Shown here: positions 21,613 to 30,098 of the stretch, piece after piece
How the letters are laid out: each line of letters starts with the position of its first letter
Position numbering within the stretch: position 1 is the first letter of the stretch
Source: a virus
Virus record (IMG/VR): IMGVR_UViG_3300045996_002019
Coordinates: 1 to 35,103 of that record
DNA: 35,103 bases
Direction: 5' to 3' (one strand)
Program-made: the position numbers and the translations under genes
Notes under the pieces: generated by a model
Database searches by the model: none
Told to the model about the DNA's origin: nothing
The model's input: the letters and a program-made list of their open reading frames with translations, nothing else

Positions 21613-21981
21613 ATGATCCGCTTCACCATCCCACCGAAGGCGATCCCCTCGGGCATGCCCGGTTTCGGCGAGGGCCTGGTCCTGGACTTCGACGACGGCC
21701 GCATGATGCTGTCCGAGGCCCGCATTCTGGAGAAGAACACCGGTGCCCGGATCTCCGAGATCCACCGGGAGTTCCTTGCCGGCGGCGAGCTCGGCATCTC
21801 CGCGTACGTGTGGCTGGCGCTGGTGCGCAACGACCTGCGTGTGAAGTACTCGGAGCTGGACTTCGACATGGCCAAGGTCGTGTGCACGCGGGTCGACGAC
21901 CCGCCCGCCGACGAGGACCAGGCCGACGACGTCGACGCCGTGCCCGACGGTGAGGTCCCTCCTACCACGGCGGCCGCGTAG
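21613..21981 (+). CDS. Tail assembly chaperone, short form
   Basis: A 122-residue protein from ATG 21613. It has a small beta N-terminus, a helical centre (ISEIHREFLAGGELGISAYV, WLALVRNDLRVKYSELDFD) and an acidic tail. It lies between tail tube and tape measure, like lambda G and its relatives. These proteins coat the tape measure during tail assembly. The acidic end (VDDPPADEDQADDVDAVPDG) leads into a frameshift region near 21958 that gives access to the overlapping reading frame ending at 22148. Confidence 0.75.
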   Translation: MIRFTIPPKAIPSGMPGFGEGLVLDFDDGRMMLSEARILEKNTGARISEIHREFLAGGELGISAYVWLALVRNDLRVKYSELDFDMAKVVCTRVDDPPADEDQADDVDAVPDGEVPPTTAAA

Positions 21982-22148
21982 AGCCCTGGCTCGACGACGA
22001 CGTTGCCGCCTACGAGTGGCTGATCGCCCACGTGCTGCACATCGCGCCGTGGGACCTGGCCGACCGCTGCACGCTCGCGCAGTGGTACCGCGCCAGGAAG
22101 TACCTCGAGGTCCTGGCTGAGCAGTCGGCGGCCGCGGCCGCCGAGTAG
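21954..22148 (+). CDS. Tail assembly chaperone, -1 frameshift extension
   Basis: A reading frame with no plausible start of its own. It opens after TGA 21951-21953 and ends at TAG 22146-22148. It encodes about 62 residues after the shift: the head SYHGGRVEPWLDDDVAAYEW, the LIAHVLHIAPWDLADR helix and WYRARKYLEVLAEQ. That sequence looks like the C-terminal domain of G-T type chaperones. The shift must occur between 21954 and 21979. The CCT at 21958-21960, preceded by C, lets a Pro tRNA re-pair on CCC after slipping back one base. A short hairpin (GAGCC-CT-GGCTC) lies at 21981-21992. The joint product would be about 178 residues. Confidence 0.7.
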   Translation, partial: GPSYHGGRVEPWLDDDVAAYEWLIAHVLHIAPWDLADRCTLAQWYRARKYLEVLAEQSAAAAAE

Positions 22149-22180
22149 ACCGACAACCCCCACCAGCGGGAGGTGATCCC

Positions 22181-24895
22181 GTGGCGGGCGACTCGTTGGT
22201 CTACACCCTGCTGGGAATCAACAAGCTGTCCAAGCCGGTGAACGAAGCCGGCGAGGACCTCGACAAGCTCGGGTCGAAGTTGGACAGCTTCGGCAAGGCT
22301 GGTGCGAAGTCCCTCGGGCTGGTGACGGCCGCCGGTGTCGGGTCCGGTGTGGCGGTCGGTGGCGCGGTCGCCGGGCTGGCCGTGCTGTTCGCGGCGATCA
22401 CCGGCCTGCTGGTGGCCAACAACGCCATCGTCGCCGACTCGTTCAGCCAGCTCGGCGAGCAGGTGTCCACGCAGCTGGTGGCTGCGGCCGCACCGGTGGC
22501 CCCGTACTACGCGCAAGTGGCTACGGAACTGGGCCGTACCGCAAACCAGCTCAACCCGCTGCTGACCCGGGCGTTCGTCGGCAGCGCACCGCACGTGCTC
22601 ACCCTGACCCGCGGTGTGTCGCTGTTCGCGCTCAACGCGATGCCGGGCTTCACGCGCAGCATCGAGCGCGCCGGCCCAGCCATGTTGGGGTTTCAGGACC
22701 TGCTCGACGACACCGGCCACGGGTTGGGCGGCTTCTTCGACACGCTGTCGCAGGGCAGCGCGGCCAGCGGCACGGTGCTGAGCGGCTTCGGGCAGATCGT
22801 GCGGATGCTGCTGCCGGCGATCGGCTCCCTGCTCACGCAGCTGGCCACCGTGGCGGCCGCGAACATGGACCAGATCGTGGCCGCGGTCGGCAACCTGATC
22901 GGCATCTTCCAGATGTTCAGCGGCGGAGCGCTCCCGATCTTCACCGGTGCGCTGACGCTGGCACTCGCCGTGCTCGACGGCGTCGCCCAGATGCTCGGCC
23001 CCTGGTCGGGCCTGCTCGGCGCGGTAGTCGCCGGCGTCCTGGCGCTGAACCTGGCGTTCCGGGCCACCGGCGCGATCCGCGGAGTCGTGTCCAGCGTGGA
23101 CACTGCGATCTCGTCGATGGCCACCCGGATGCGCGAGGCCGACACCGCCGGTGCCGGCTTCGGCAAGCGGGTCGGTGGCCTGGTCGGCATGCTCGGCGGA
23201 CCGCTGGGCCTGGTCATCGGCGCGGTCACCATCGGCCTGGGCCTGCTGGGTGCCGCGCAGGCCTCGACCGCGGAGGAGACCGCGGCCCACACCACCTACG
23301 TCGACGCGCTGACCGAGTCCCTGCGCGAGTCCGCCGGCGTCATCGACTCCAACGCGCGCTCGACCGCAGCCCGCAACCAGGACGTCAAGGCAGCGATCGA
23401 CGCAGCCAAGCAGTTCGGCATCTCGCAGTCCGACGTCGTCGACGCCGTGCTCGGCCAGGGCAGCGCGCTCGACGACCTGCGCCCGAAGCTGCAGGCCATC
23501 ATCGACGCCAGCAAGGAGTACGCGACCACCGAGGCCGACCCGAACAACCTCTCGTGGACCGGCACCTACACCGGCCAGGGCCAGGCCGCGGTCGACCTGC
23601 TCAACAAGATCAACGGCCTGAACCAGGGCACCAGCGAGGCGCAGCAGGCGAGCACCGACTTCGGGGCGTCGATGCAGTCGACCACCCGATCCATGATGGA
23701 GACCACCGAGGCCGGCGCCGCGGTCGCGGCCGCCGTGACGGTGCTGAAGGAGACGTCCAGCGACGCAGAAAGCCGGATGCGTGCGCTCAAGGACATCATG
23801 GACGCCCTGGCCGGCCAGTCGCTGAACGCGGCCGATGCCGAGGCCGACCTGAATGCCCAGCTCATCCAGCTCGGCGAGCTGTCCGGGACCGGCACCGACC
23901 GCCTGCAGGGCTGGGGCAACGCGCTCGTCGACGCCAACGGCAAGATCGACACGATGCTGCCCAACGGGCAGCGGCTGTACTCGACGCTGCGCCAGGTCCG
24001 CGACGACTCGATCGCCTCGGCCCAGGCCACCCACGACCTGGCCGTCGCCCAAGGCGACACGATGCCGGTGGCGCTGGACAAGGCTCGCGCGGTGATGCAG
24101 CGGGCACGCGACGAGGTCGTCGAGACCGGCGTGGCCATGGGCATGAGCCGTGAGCGCGCCGAGGCGCTGGCCAACCAGATGGGTCTGCTGCCCGACCAGG
24201 TGTCGATCGCGATCAACACCCCGTTCATGTCGCAGACCCAGCAAGAGCTCACGGTGCTGAAGTCGCGGGTGGACCAGGTGCCGGGCCAGAAGTCGATCCT
24301 GGTCGAATCGCTCTCGGAAGACGCGCGTCGCAAGCTCGTCGACCTCGGCTACACCGTGACCACCCTGCCCAACGGCCAAGTGCGGATCGAGAGCAACACC
24401 GATCCGGCATGGTCCAAGCTGCGCGAGTTCACCAACACCCGCAGCACCAAGTACGTCGACATCGTCACCGTCAACAGGGGTGGTGGCGGAGGGCAGCAGT
24501 ACAACTACCACGGCAACATCCTGAAATTCGCCACCGGCGGCATGCTCGGCCGGATGACCCCGTTCGCTGGCGGCATCGCCGACGTGTTCGGGCCGAACAC
24601 CTGGCGCATCACCGGCGACCGGCCCGACGTGCCCGAGTCCTACATCCCGTGGAACCGGGCGCCCCGGTCCATGTCGATCCTCGAAACGACCGCCCGCGCG
24701 ATGGGCCGTCAGCTCATGCCACCGGGTGGCACGCCGGTGACGCCGGTGTACCTGCCCGGCGGTGGTGGCGGCGGGTCGATGACGGTGATCTTCAACATCT
24801 CCGGCGCCAGCTCGCCGATCGCCACCGCGCAGGAAGTCCGGCGCGCGCTGCTGGAACTGCGCCGTGACCTCGGCGGCGCGTCCCTGTCCCTCTGA
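22181..24895 (+). CDS. Tape measure protein
   Basis: A 904-residue protein from GTG 22181 (GGGAGGTGA upstream). Residues 1-45 are a charged helix. Hydrophobic stretches lie at about 45-85 (GLVTAAGVGSGVAVGGAVAG onward), 232-305 and 330-360 (GGLVGMLGGPLGLVIGAVTI), as in actinophage tape measures that may insert in the host membrane. The centre (360-660) is helical and Gln/Ala/Asp-rich. The C-terminus has the family's GGMLGRMTPFAGGIADVFGP motif and a Gly-rich stretch. At roughly 0.15 nm per residue the tail would be near 135 nm, an estimate from a rule of thumb. Confidence 0.92.
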   Translation: MAGDSLVYTLLGINKLSKPVNEAGEDLDKLGSKLDSFGKAGAKSLGLVTAAGVGSGVAVGGAVAGLAVLFAAITGLLVANNAIVADSFSQLGEQVSTQLVAAAAPVAPYYAQVATELGRTANQLNPLLTRAFVGSAPHVLTLTRGVSLFALNAMPGFTRSIERAGPAMLGFQDLLDDTGHGLGGFFDTLSQGSAASGTVLSGFGQIVRMLLPAIGSLLTQLATVAAANMDQIVAAVGNLIGIFQMFSGGALPIFTGALTLALAVLDGVAQMLGPWSGLLGAVVAGVLALNLAFRATGAIRGVVSSVDTAISSMATRMREADTAGAGFGKRVGGLVGMLGGPLGLVIGAVTIGLGLLGAAQASTAEETAAHTTYVDALTESLRESAGVIDSNARSTAARNQDVKAAIDAAKQFGISQSDVVDAVLGQGSALDDLRPKLQAIIDASKEYATTEADPNNLSWTGTYTGQGQAAVDLLNKINGLNQGTSEAQQASTDFGASMQSTTRSMMETTEAGAAVAAAVTVLKETSSDAESRMRALKDIMDALAGQSLNAADAEADLNAQLIQLGELSGTGTDRLQGWGNALVDANGKIDTMLPNGQRLYSTLRQVRDDSIASAQATHDLAVAQGDTMPVALDKARAVMQRARDEVVETGVAMGMSRERAEALANQMGLLPDQVSIAINTPFMSQTQQELTVLKSRVDQVPGQKSILVESLSEDARRKLVDLGYTVTTLPNGQVRIESNTDPAWSKLREFTNTRSTKYVDIVTVNRGGGGGQQYNYHGNILKFATGGMLGRMTPFAGGIADVFGPNTWRITGDRPDVPESYIPWNRAPRSMSILETTARAMGRQLMPPGGTPVTPVYLPGGGGGGSMTVIFNISGASSPIATAQEVRRALLELRRDLGGASLSL

Positions 24896-24919
24896 CCAGA
24901 ACAGGGAGGTGACCGGCCG

Positions 24920-27232
24920 GTGCCCATCGCCACGATCGTCGAGGTCGCGTTCGCCACCGAACCGCTGGATCCCGATCCGGAGTGGACCGACATCACCCGC
25001 TGGGTGCGCGTCGACGACCTGATCAGGATCCAGCGGGGCGCCGCGGACGAACTGGCGGAGATCCCCGCGGGGATGCTCACCCTGAACCTGGACAACTCCG
25101 ACGGCCGGTTCACCCCCGGCCTGGCGTCGAGCCCGTACCACCCGAACGTGCTGAAGCACCGGCGCATCCGGGTACGCCAGGTCCACGTGCACACCAACTG
25201 GATCACCAACGCGACGTTCGAGGTCAACACCGCCGACTGGTTCCTGTTCGGCTCGAACCTGCCGTCGAGGACCGTGTCCGCCACCCACGCGCACTCGGGC
25301 ACCAACGGGTGCCGCATCACGTGGGCGACCGGCGGCACCGCGAACGGGATGCAGACCACGGTGCTGGGACTGCAGGTCGGCGAGACCTACACCGCCAGCG
25401 CGTGGGTGTGGGTGTCGGTCGGTGTGCCTGCGGTCCGGCTGGGCATCGCCGGCGGCACCACCGGCAGCCCGTCGACCGGCACCGGCGCCTGGGAACGCAT
25501 CAGCCACACATGGGTCGCCACCGACACCAGCCACCAGGTGCAGATCACACCGGACGCCGCGACCACCAGTGGCCAGCAGGTGTGGATCGACGACGTCATG
25601 GTCGAACTCGGCACCACGCCCGGCACGTTCGACTCCACCGCGCCGCTGGTCTCGCCCCGGTACAACGGCTTCGTGAACCGGTGGCCGGTGGGCTGGCCCG
25701 GCGGTGGGCGGGTCGCCCACACCCCGATCACCTGCACGGACGTGTTCAAGCAGCTGGCCCGCACCCCGCTGCGGTCGCTACTCGAAGAAGAAGTCCTCTT
25801 CGACGAGCCGCTGGCCTACTACCCACTGGCCGAACCGGCCGGCTCGACCTCTGCCGGCGACCTGTCCGGCACGGTCGGCGGACCGCTGACCCTCGCCACG
25901 GCCGGTGCGGGTGGCGACCTGGTGTTCGCGGCCGCGACCGGCCCGGCCGCGACCGGCCTGAGCGCACCCGTGTTCACCCCGCTGTCGTCCACCTCCGGCC
26001 AGTACCTGAGCGCCGATGTCGGCACGGACTTCGAGGCCGAGTCCAGCAGCCTGGTCATCCACGTGTCGGCCTGGTTCTCCACCACCACGTCCGGCCGATC
26101 GCTGCTCGCCCTACGGTCCGAGCTGTCGGAGTACAGCCTGGACATGCGCCTGCAAACCGGCACCGGCCGGCTGCAGATCCTGTTCGGCCACCGCGACAGC
26201 AGCGGTGGCCCGACCACGACAACCGTCACCTGGACCACCGCGGACCTCTCCGATGGCGACTTGCACCACGTCACCTACAGCGAGAGCACCGGCACCGTCT
26301 ACATCGACGGTGTCTCCCAGGGCGTCCAGTCCCGCCCGTTCATGTTCCTGCTCCGCCGGCTGTCGGTCGGATCCGCCTTCGGCGCGAACCAGTGGGCGGG
26401 CAGCGTGTCCCACGTGTCCGTCCACGTCGGCGGACACTCCGCCACGCGGGTCACCGCCCAGTACAACGCCGGCAGCGCCGGGTTCGCGGGCGAAACCGCG
26501 GACGACCGCATCGCCCGCATCGCCGGGTACGCCGGTGTCGACGTCCTGACCGAGGGCACGGTCTTCGATCCCATCGCCAGCCAGGGCAGCGGCAACAAGA
26601 CCGCCCTGGCCATGGCGCAGGAAGTCGCGGCCAGCGAGTCCGGCCGGCTGTTCGCCGACCGCGAGGACGGACTGGTCTACCAGGCCCGAGACCTGCGCTA
26701 CGGCAGCACCAGCGCCCTCACCCTCGACGCAGCCGACTGCGAACAGCCGGTCTACGCCGACGACGACCAGTTCCTGGTCAACCGCATCGACGCCAGCAGA
26801 CCGAACGGCGCGACCGTGCGCGTAGAAGACGTCGCCTCGCAGGCAAAGTACTTCGTCTACGCCAAGCCGCCCCTGCTGCTGCTCAAGACCAGCGACGCCG
26901 CAGTCGTCGATGCCGCCCAGTGGATCGTCAACCGCTACAGCGACCCACAGCCACGCATCCAGTCCATCGAGGTCGAGGGCGCCACCCTCGGCACCACCAC
27001 CTACCGCGCGCTGCTCGACCTGGACATCAGCGACGTCTTCACCCTCACCGGCCTGCCCAGCCAGGCACCCGCGTCCAGCGCCCTGCTCGTGGCCGAGGGC
27101 TACCAGGAAATCATCGGGCCCGAGCACCACACCTGGACGTTCACCACCTCCCCCGCCGTGGTCGACCAGGTCTGGCAGCTCGACTCGGCGACGCACTCCC
27201 AGCTCGACGAGACCACGCGGCTGGCCTACTGA
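24920..27232 (+). CDS. Multi-domain minor tail protein with carbohydrate-binding and lectin-like modules
   Basis: A 770-residue protein from GTG 24920. Residues 1-92 resemble a distal tail/hub domain (EWTDITRWVRVDDLIRIQRG). Residues about 93-240 are a CBM4/9-like beta sandwich (NWITNATFEVNTADWFLFGS, then ATDTSHQVQITPDAATTSGQ). Residues about 290-515 are a LamG/concanavalin-like lectin domain, starting LFDEPLAYYPLAEPAGSTSA and including the TVYIDGVSQG hairpin. The final 250 residues return to a tail-hub pattern (DDRIARIAGYAGVDVLTEGT). Two sugar-binding modules inserted in a tail hub imply binding to cell-surface glycans. No catalytic site is visible. Confidence 0.8.
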   Translation: MPIATIVEVAFATEPLDPDPEWTDITRWVRVDDLIRIQRGAADELAEIPAGMLTLNLDNSDGRFTPGLASSPYHPNVLKHRRIRVRQVHVHTNWITNATFEVNTADWFLFGSNLPSRTVSATHAHSGTNGCRITWATGGTANGMQTTVLGLQVGETYTASAWVWVSVGVPAVRLGIAGGTTGSPSTGTGAWERISHTWVATDTSHQVQITPDAATTSGQQVWIDDVMVELGTTPGTFDSTAPLVSPRYNGFVNRWPVGWPGGGRVAHTPITCTDVFKQLARTPLRSLLEEEVLFDEPLAYYPLAEPAGSTSAGDLSGTVGGPLTLATAGAGGDLVFAAATGPAATGLSAPVFTPLSSTSGQYLSADVGTDFEAESSSLVIHVSAWFSTTTSGRSLLALRSELSEYSLDMRLQTGTGRLQILFGHRDSSGGPTTTTVTWTTADLSDGDLHHVTYSESTGTVYIDGVSQGVQSRPFMFLLRRLSVGSAFGANQWAGSVSHVSVHVGGHSATRVTAQYNAGSAGFAGETADDRIARIAGYAGVDVLTEGTVFDPIASQGSGNKTALAMAQEVAASESGRLFADREDGLVYQARDLRYGSTSALTLDAADCEQPVYADDDQFLVNRIDASRPNGATVRVEDVASQAKYFVYAKPPLLLLKTSDAAVVDAAQWIVNRYSDPQPRIQSIEVEGATLGTTTYRALLDLDISDVFTLTGLPSQAPASSALLVAEGYQEIIGPEHHTWTFTTSPAVVDQVWQLDSATHSQLDETTRLAY

Positions 27233-27259
27233 CCCCCACATCGCCCCAGGAGGAACGGC

Positions 27260-27787
27260 ATGGCGGTACCCACCCCACGCACCTGGTCCGCGGGCGAGAC
27301 CGTGACCGCAGCGCTGCTCAACACCGAGCTGCGTGACGCGCTGCTGTGGCTGCTCACCCCACCGTACCTGCACGTCTACCAGACCGCCGTGCAGATCATC
27401 GCCACCTCGACCGTCACCGCCTTGACGTTCCCCGGCGAGCTGGTCGACACCATCAGCGGCCACTCGACCAGCGTCAACACATCCCGCTACACGCCCAACG
27501 TGGCCGGCAAGTACCTGTGCCTGGGCCACGCGGCCTACGACGCCAGCACCGGCGAGCGCTACGCCCAGTTCCGCAAGAACGGCACCGCGGTCACCGGCAG
27601 CGGCTACGCCGGCTACGACGCGTTCGCCTCGGGCTTCGCGCACAACTCCGCGCTGGCCATCGCCACCATCGACGTCAACGGCAGCACCGACTACATCGAG
27701 CTGTGGACCGCCCAGAACTCCGGTGCGTCGGTGGGCACCGACTCGGGCGCACCCAGCTTCATGATCTGCCAGCGCGTCAGCTCCTAA
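27260..27787 (+). CDS. Minor tail protein with C1q/TNF-like fold
   Basis: A 175-residue protein from ATG 27260 (AGGAGG at 27248). The first 30 residues (TWSAGETVTAALLNTELRDA) form the short anchoring motif typical of actinophage tail-tip proteins. Residues 35-175 are a beta sandwich whose GKYLCLGHAAYD and YIELWTAQNSGAS strands resemble C1q/TNF-type trimeric domains. A receptor-binding or tip-capping role fits. It ends the tail module and precedes lysis genes. Confidence 0.7.
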   Translation: MAVPTPRTWSAGETVTAALLNTELRDALLWLLTPPYLHVYQTAVQIIATSTVTALTFPGELVDTISGHSTSVNTSRYTPNVAGKYLCLGHAAYDASTGERYAQFRKNGTAVTGSGYAGYDAFASGFAHNSALAIATIDVNGSTDYIELWTAQNSGASVGTDSGAPSFMICQRVSS

Positions 27788-27836
27788 AGCCGCCAGTTCC
27801 CAAGTCCATTCACGACCTCAGCAAAGGGGGTCCTGG

Positions 27837-28100
27837 ATGGACCCGTCCACCGCGAATCAGCTGGGCCGCATCGAGGGCAAGCTCGACCAGATCGTCGACC
27901 GGATCACCGAGCAGGGCCAGGAGATCGCCCGGCACGACGTGCGGATCCAGCACGTCGAGAGCCACGTCGAGAAGCTGCAGGCCGCCGAGGTCGTCGAGCA
28001 GCGCCAGGGCGTCAGCTTCCGAGCGACCCTCACCGTTGCCGCAGTCACCGTGTTGTCGAGCGGCGGCATCTCGTTCCTGGTCAACGTCTTCAATCGCTGA
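27837..28100 (+). CDS. XhlA-like coiled-coil membrane protein of the lysis cassette
   Basis: An 87-residue protein from ATG 27837 (AAGGGGG upstream). Residues 5-55 form a coiled coil with regular heptads (LGRIEGKLDQIVDRITEQGQ, then VRIQHVESHVEKLQ). Residues about 62-84 form one membrane segment (ATLTVAAVTVLSSGGISFLV). This is the layout of XhlA/haemolysin-type holin partners. It lies just before the lysin gene. Confidence 0.65.
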   Translation: MDPSTANQLGRIEGKLDQIVDRITEQGQEIARHDVRIQHVESHVEKLQAAEVVEQRQGVSFRATLTVAAVTVLSSGGISFLVNVFNR

Positions 28101-28116
28101 CACGAAAGGGTCTGCC

Positions 28117-29130
28117 ATGGCCGAAGTCCTCGACTACTCAGCCGGACTGCCCGGCGCCGCCGCCATCAAGCGCGCCGGTTACATCGGCGCGATCCGCTAC
28201 ATCGGACTGGCCGGCTACACCAAGAACACCACGCAGGCCGAGCTCGACGACTTCACGCGGCACGGCCTCGGCATGGCGCTGGTGTTCGAGTGGCACGCCG
28301 AGGACTGGCGCGGCGGCTACAACGCTGGCGCCCGCTACTACCGGCAGGCCCGCGCGCACGCCGACCAGATCGGCTTTCCCGCCCACCGCCCGATCTACAT
28401 GGCGGTGGACCAGGACGTCGTCAGCCCGGCCGAGTTCGCTGCGGCACTCGACTACCTGCGCGGCGCCCGCGACGCCGCTGGCGGCCGGCCCGAGTTGATC
28501 GGCGTGTACGGCGAACACGACGTGGTCCGGGCGGCCGCGGCCTGGCGCGGTTCGAGCGGCGATCGACTTTGCGACTGGTTCTGGCAGTGCCGCGCGTGGT
28601 CCGGAACACCACCGCGACTGTTCCCGGGACGCCACCTCTACCAGCACGCCGGCTACGTCACCGTCGGCGGCATCCAGTGCGACTACAACGACGTGCTCCG
28701 ACCCGACTGGGGCCAACACCTGGAGAACGACATGCAACAGGACGAGCGCAAGGCGCTGTTCCGTCTCCTGGAGATCCTGGAGAACGCGAACGAGGGCGCC
28801 ACCGCCGACACCGGCTTGCCCAACATCGCGGCCTGGTACCGCGACACCTACGACCGGACGCGGTCGATGCACGGCGGCAAGTACAAGGCGTGGCGTTCGG
28901 GTGCGCCCGACGGTGACTTGGACTGGGTCACCGAGAAGACGGCCGCGGCGCTGGCACCCGTCCTCGACGCCATCAAGGCCGGCGGCACGGGCGGGGCGAT
29001 GGACTACGAGCGGCTGGTTGCTGCACAGGCCGCGTCGCCCGAGTGGATGCGTGCCCTCGGTGAGGCGATCGCCACCGCGAACGACCGGCGTGTCCGCGAC
29101 GGTGACGTCAACACCGGCCCGGTCAGCTGA
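28117..29130 (+). CDS. Endolysin with DUF1906 (Rv2525c-like) glycoside hydrolase-type domain
   Basis: A 337-residue protein from ATG 28117 (GAAAGGG upstream). Residues 4-205 form a TIM-barrel-like DUF1906 domain: VLDYSAGLP, the IGAIRYIGLAGYTKN strand, MALVFEWHAED, PIYMAVDQDV, ELIGVYGEHDVV and CDYNDVLRPDWG. Acidic residues at D6, in FEWHAED and in VDQDV are candidate catalytic sites. There is no signal peptide, so it depends on the holin. The C-terminal 110 residues are helical and may bind the cell wall. DUF1906 lysins are common in actinophages; peptidoglycan or arabinogalactan cleavage is inferred, not shown. Confidence 0.8.
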   Translation: MAEVLDYSAGLPGAAAIKRAGYIGAIRYIGLAGYTKNTTQAELDDFTRHGLGMALVFEWHAEDWRGGYNAGARYYRQARAHADQIGFPAHRPIYMAVDQDVVSPAEFAAALDYLRGARDAAGGRPELIGVYGEHDVVRAAAAWRGSSGDRLCDWFWQCRAWSGTPPRLFPGRHLYQHAGYVTVGGIQCDYNDVLRPDWGQHLENDMQQDERKALFRLLEILENANEGATADTGLPNIAAWYRDTYDRTRSMHGGKYKAWRSGAPDGDLDWVTEKTAAALAPVLDAIKAGGTGGAMDYERLVAAQAASPEWMRALGEAIATANDRRVRDGDVNTGPVS

Positions 29131-29189
29131 CGAATTCCGCCTGCCCCGCACCCCCACGTCACCCCCACAACGGACAGAGGGAGAACCCC

Positions 29190-29534
29190 TTGCTGGACCT
29201 GCTCATCTCGACCCTGCGCACCAAGATCCCCTACCTGTGGGGACTGATCGTGTCCTGGCTGACCGCCAAGGGTGTGCTCACCGAGGCAGCCGCGGCCGCG
29301 CTCACCGGCGACACCGCGGCGGCCGCGCTCGTGGGCGCCGTGCTGCTCGTAATCACCACGGCCACCTACGTGGTGGTGCGCCTGGTCGAGATCAACCTGC
29401 CGAAGATCCTGGGCAAGTTCCTGCCGGCGGACACCGTTGCCACGGTGGTCAAGTACGTGATCCGAGTGCTACTCGGTTCCTCGCAGTCGCCGACGTACAC
29501 CGGGTCGACCTTCCCGCCCACCCGCGTGACGTGA
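29190..29534 (+). CDS. Holin-like membrane protein
   Basis: A 114-residue protein from TTG 29190, with GAGGGAG upstream. A hydrophobic first helix (LWGLIVSWLTAKGVLTEAAA) and a stronger one (AALVGAVLLVITTATYVVVR) are followed by a basic amphipathic segment and a polar tail. This matches small phage holins with two membrane segments. It closes the lysis cassette behind the XhlA-like protein and the lysin. Its stop codon lies inside the inverted repeat at 29531-29553. Confidence 0.65.
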   Translation: MLDLLISTLRTKIPYLWGLIVSWLTAKGVLTEAAAAALTGDTAAAALVGAVLLVITTATYVVVRLVEINLPKILGKFLPADTVATVVKYVIRVLLGSSQSPTYTGSTFPPTRVT

Positions 29535-29553
29535 TTCGCGAAACGCGAATCAC
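29531..29553 (+). repeat. Perfect 10-bp inverted repeat at the holin stop
   Basis: GTGATTCGCG (29531-29540) and CGCGAATCAC (29544-29553) pair fully around AAA. The arms include the holin TGA. It is the first of two tandem hairpins and probably helps terminate the late operon. Confidence 0.6.
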
Positions 29554-29570
29554 GAGCTGAACACCCGACA

Positions 29571-29608
29571 GGGCCCGACGTGCTGTTCGCCAGCAGCACG
29601 TCGGGCCC
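29571..29608 (+). terminator. Strong terminator closing the late operon
   Basis: GGGCCCGACGTGCTG (29571-29585) and CAGCACGTCGGGCCC (29594-29608) form a perfect 15-bp stem with an 8-nt loop, followed by CTTCCGTCT. With the repeat at 29531 it forms a double terminator that separates the structural and lysis genes from the recombinase region. Confidence 0.85.
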
Positions 29609-29667
29609 CTTCCGTCTATCGCTCTCCGCGCTCTGTCGTTTCAGTGCAGCCCGAAAGGAACCTCGTC

Positions 29668-29877
29668 ATGGCCAAGGTCGGACGTCCCCGCGCCGCCACC
29701 GCGGCCAACATCGACAGCGCGACCAAGAACGAAGTCGCCAAGCTGCTGTCGTGCTCGGTGCGACACGTCGAGCGGCTGATCGACCGCGGCGACCTCGAAG
29801 CGTGGAAATCCGGGCGCGCGGTCCGGATCTGGTTCCGCTCGGTGCAGGCCTACCAAGAGGCCAACCGCGTCAGCTGA
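29668..29877 (+). CDS. Excisionase-like HTH DNA-binding protein
   Basis: A 69-residue protein. ATG 29668 is preferred (AAAGGA upstream) to ATG 29644. It has a basic AT-hook-like N-terminus (MAKVGRPRAA), then a MerR/excisionase-type helix-turn-helix: NEVAKLLSCSVRHVERLIDR, GDLEAWKSGR and the RIWFRSVQAYQEA wing. Such proteins act as recombination directionality factors or small regulators. It stands alone after the late terminator, about 280 bp before the lox-like palindrome, so it could bend or mark DNA there. A transcription regulator is equally possible. It shares the leader CCCGAAAGGAACC with the Cys-rich gene at 34809. Confidence 0.65.
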   Translation: MAKVGRPRAATAANIDSATKNEVAKLLSCSVRHVERLIDRGDLEAWKSGRAVRIWFRSVQAYQEANRVS

Positions 29878-29902
29878 GCGTCACGGATGATCTTGCGCCG
29901 GG

Positions 29903-30097
29903 TCAGACGCCCGGTACCCAGGGCTTACCGGTGTCCAGGTCGATGAAGGCCCTGCCGCGCTCCGCCTGCGCGTAGCACCAGCCGAATTCCATCACCGCCC
30001 AGAAGGCGTGATCTTGGTAGACGTTGAACATCCGGCCCGCGCCGTCTGCCGTCTCCAACTCCCAGGTGTGTTCGTCCACAGTCGAAGGATGGGGCAT
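29903..30097 (-). CDS. Small Trp-rich hypothetical protein, minus strand
   Basis: A 64-residue protein read from ATG at 30097. It has a plausible compact fold (TWELETADGAGRMFNVYQDH, then AFWAVMEFGWCYAQA and FIDLDTGKPWVPG), and aromatic density is too high for a random GC-rich frame. A good ribosome binding site is missing, so a leaderless transcript or a start at the internal GTG 30079 is possible. It is divergent from the recombinase operon, with the lox-like palindrome between the two. Confidence 0.5.
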   Translation of the reverse strand: MPHPSTVDEHTWELETADGAGRMFNVYQDHAFWAVMEFGWCYAQAERGRAFIDLDTGKPWVPGV

Positions 30098-30098
30098 C

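Noticed and set aside
22010-25720. 1236-codon open frame on the minus strand
   Set aside because: It lies antisense to tape measure and minor tail genes with GC-ending codons; the translation is low-complexity and His/Arg/Gly-rich with no domain, as expected from codon bias.
24982-27336. 784-codon plus-strand frame overlapping the minor tail gene
   Set aside because: The product is Arg/Pro/His-rich and lacks structure, while the other frame gives recognisable tail and lectin domains.
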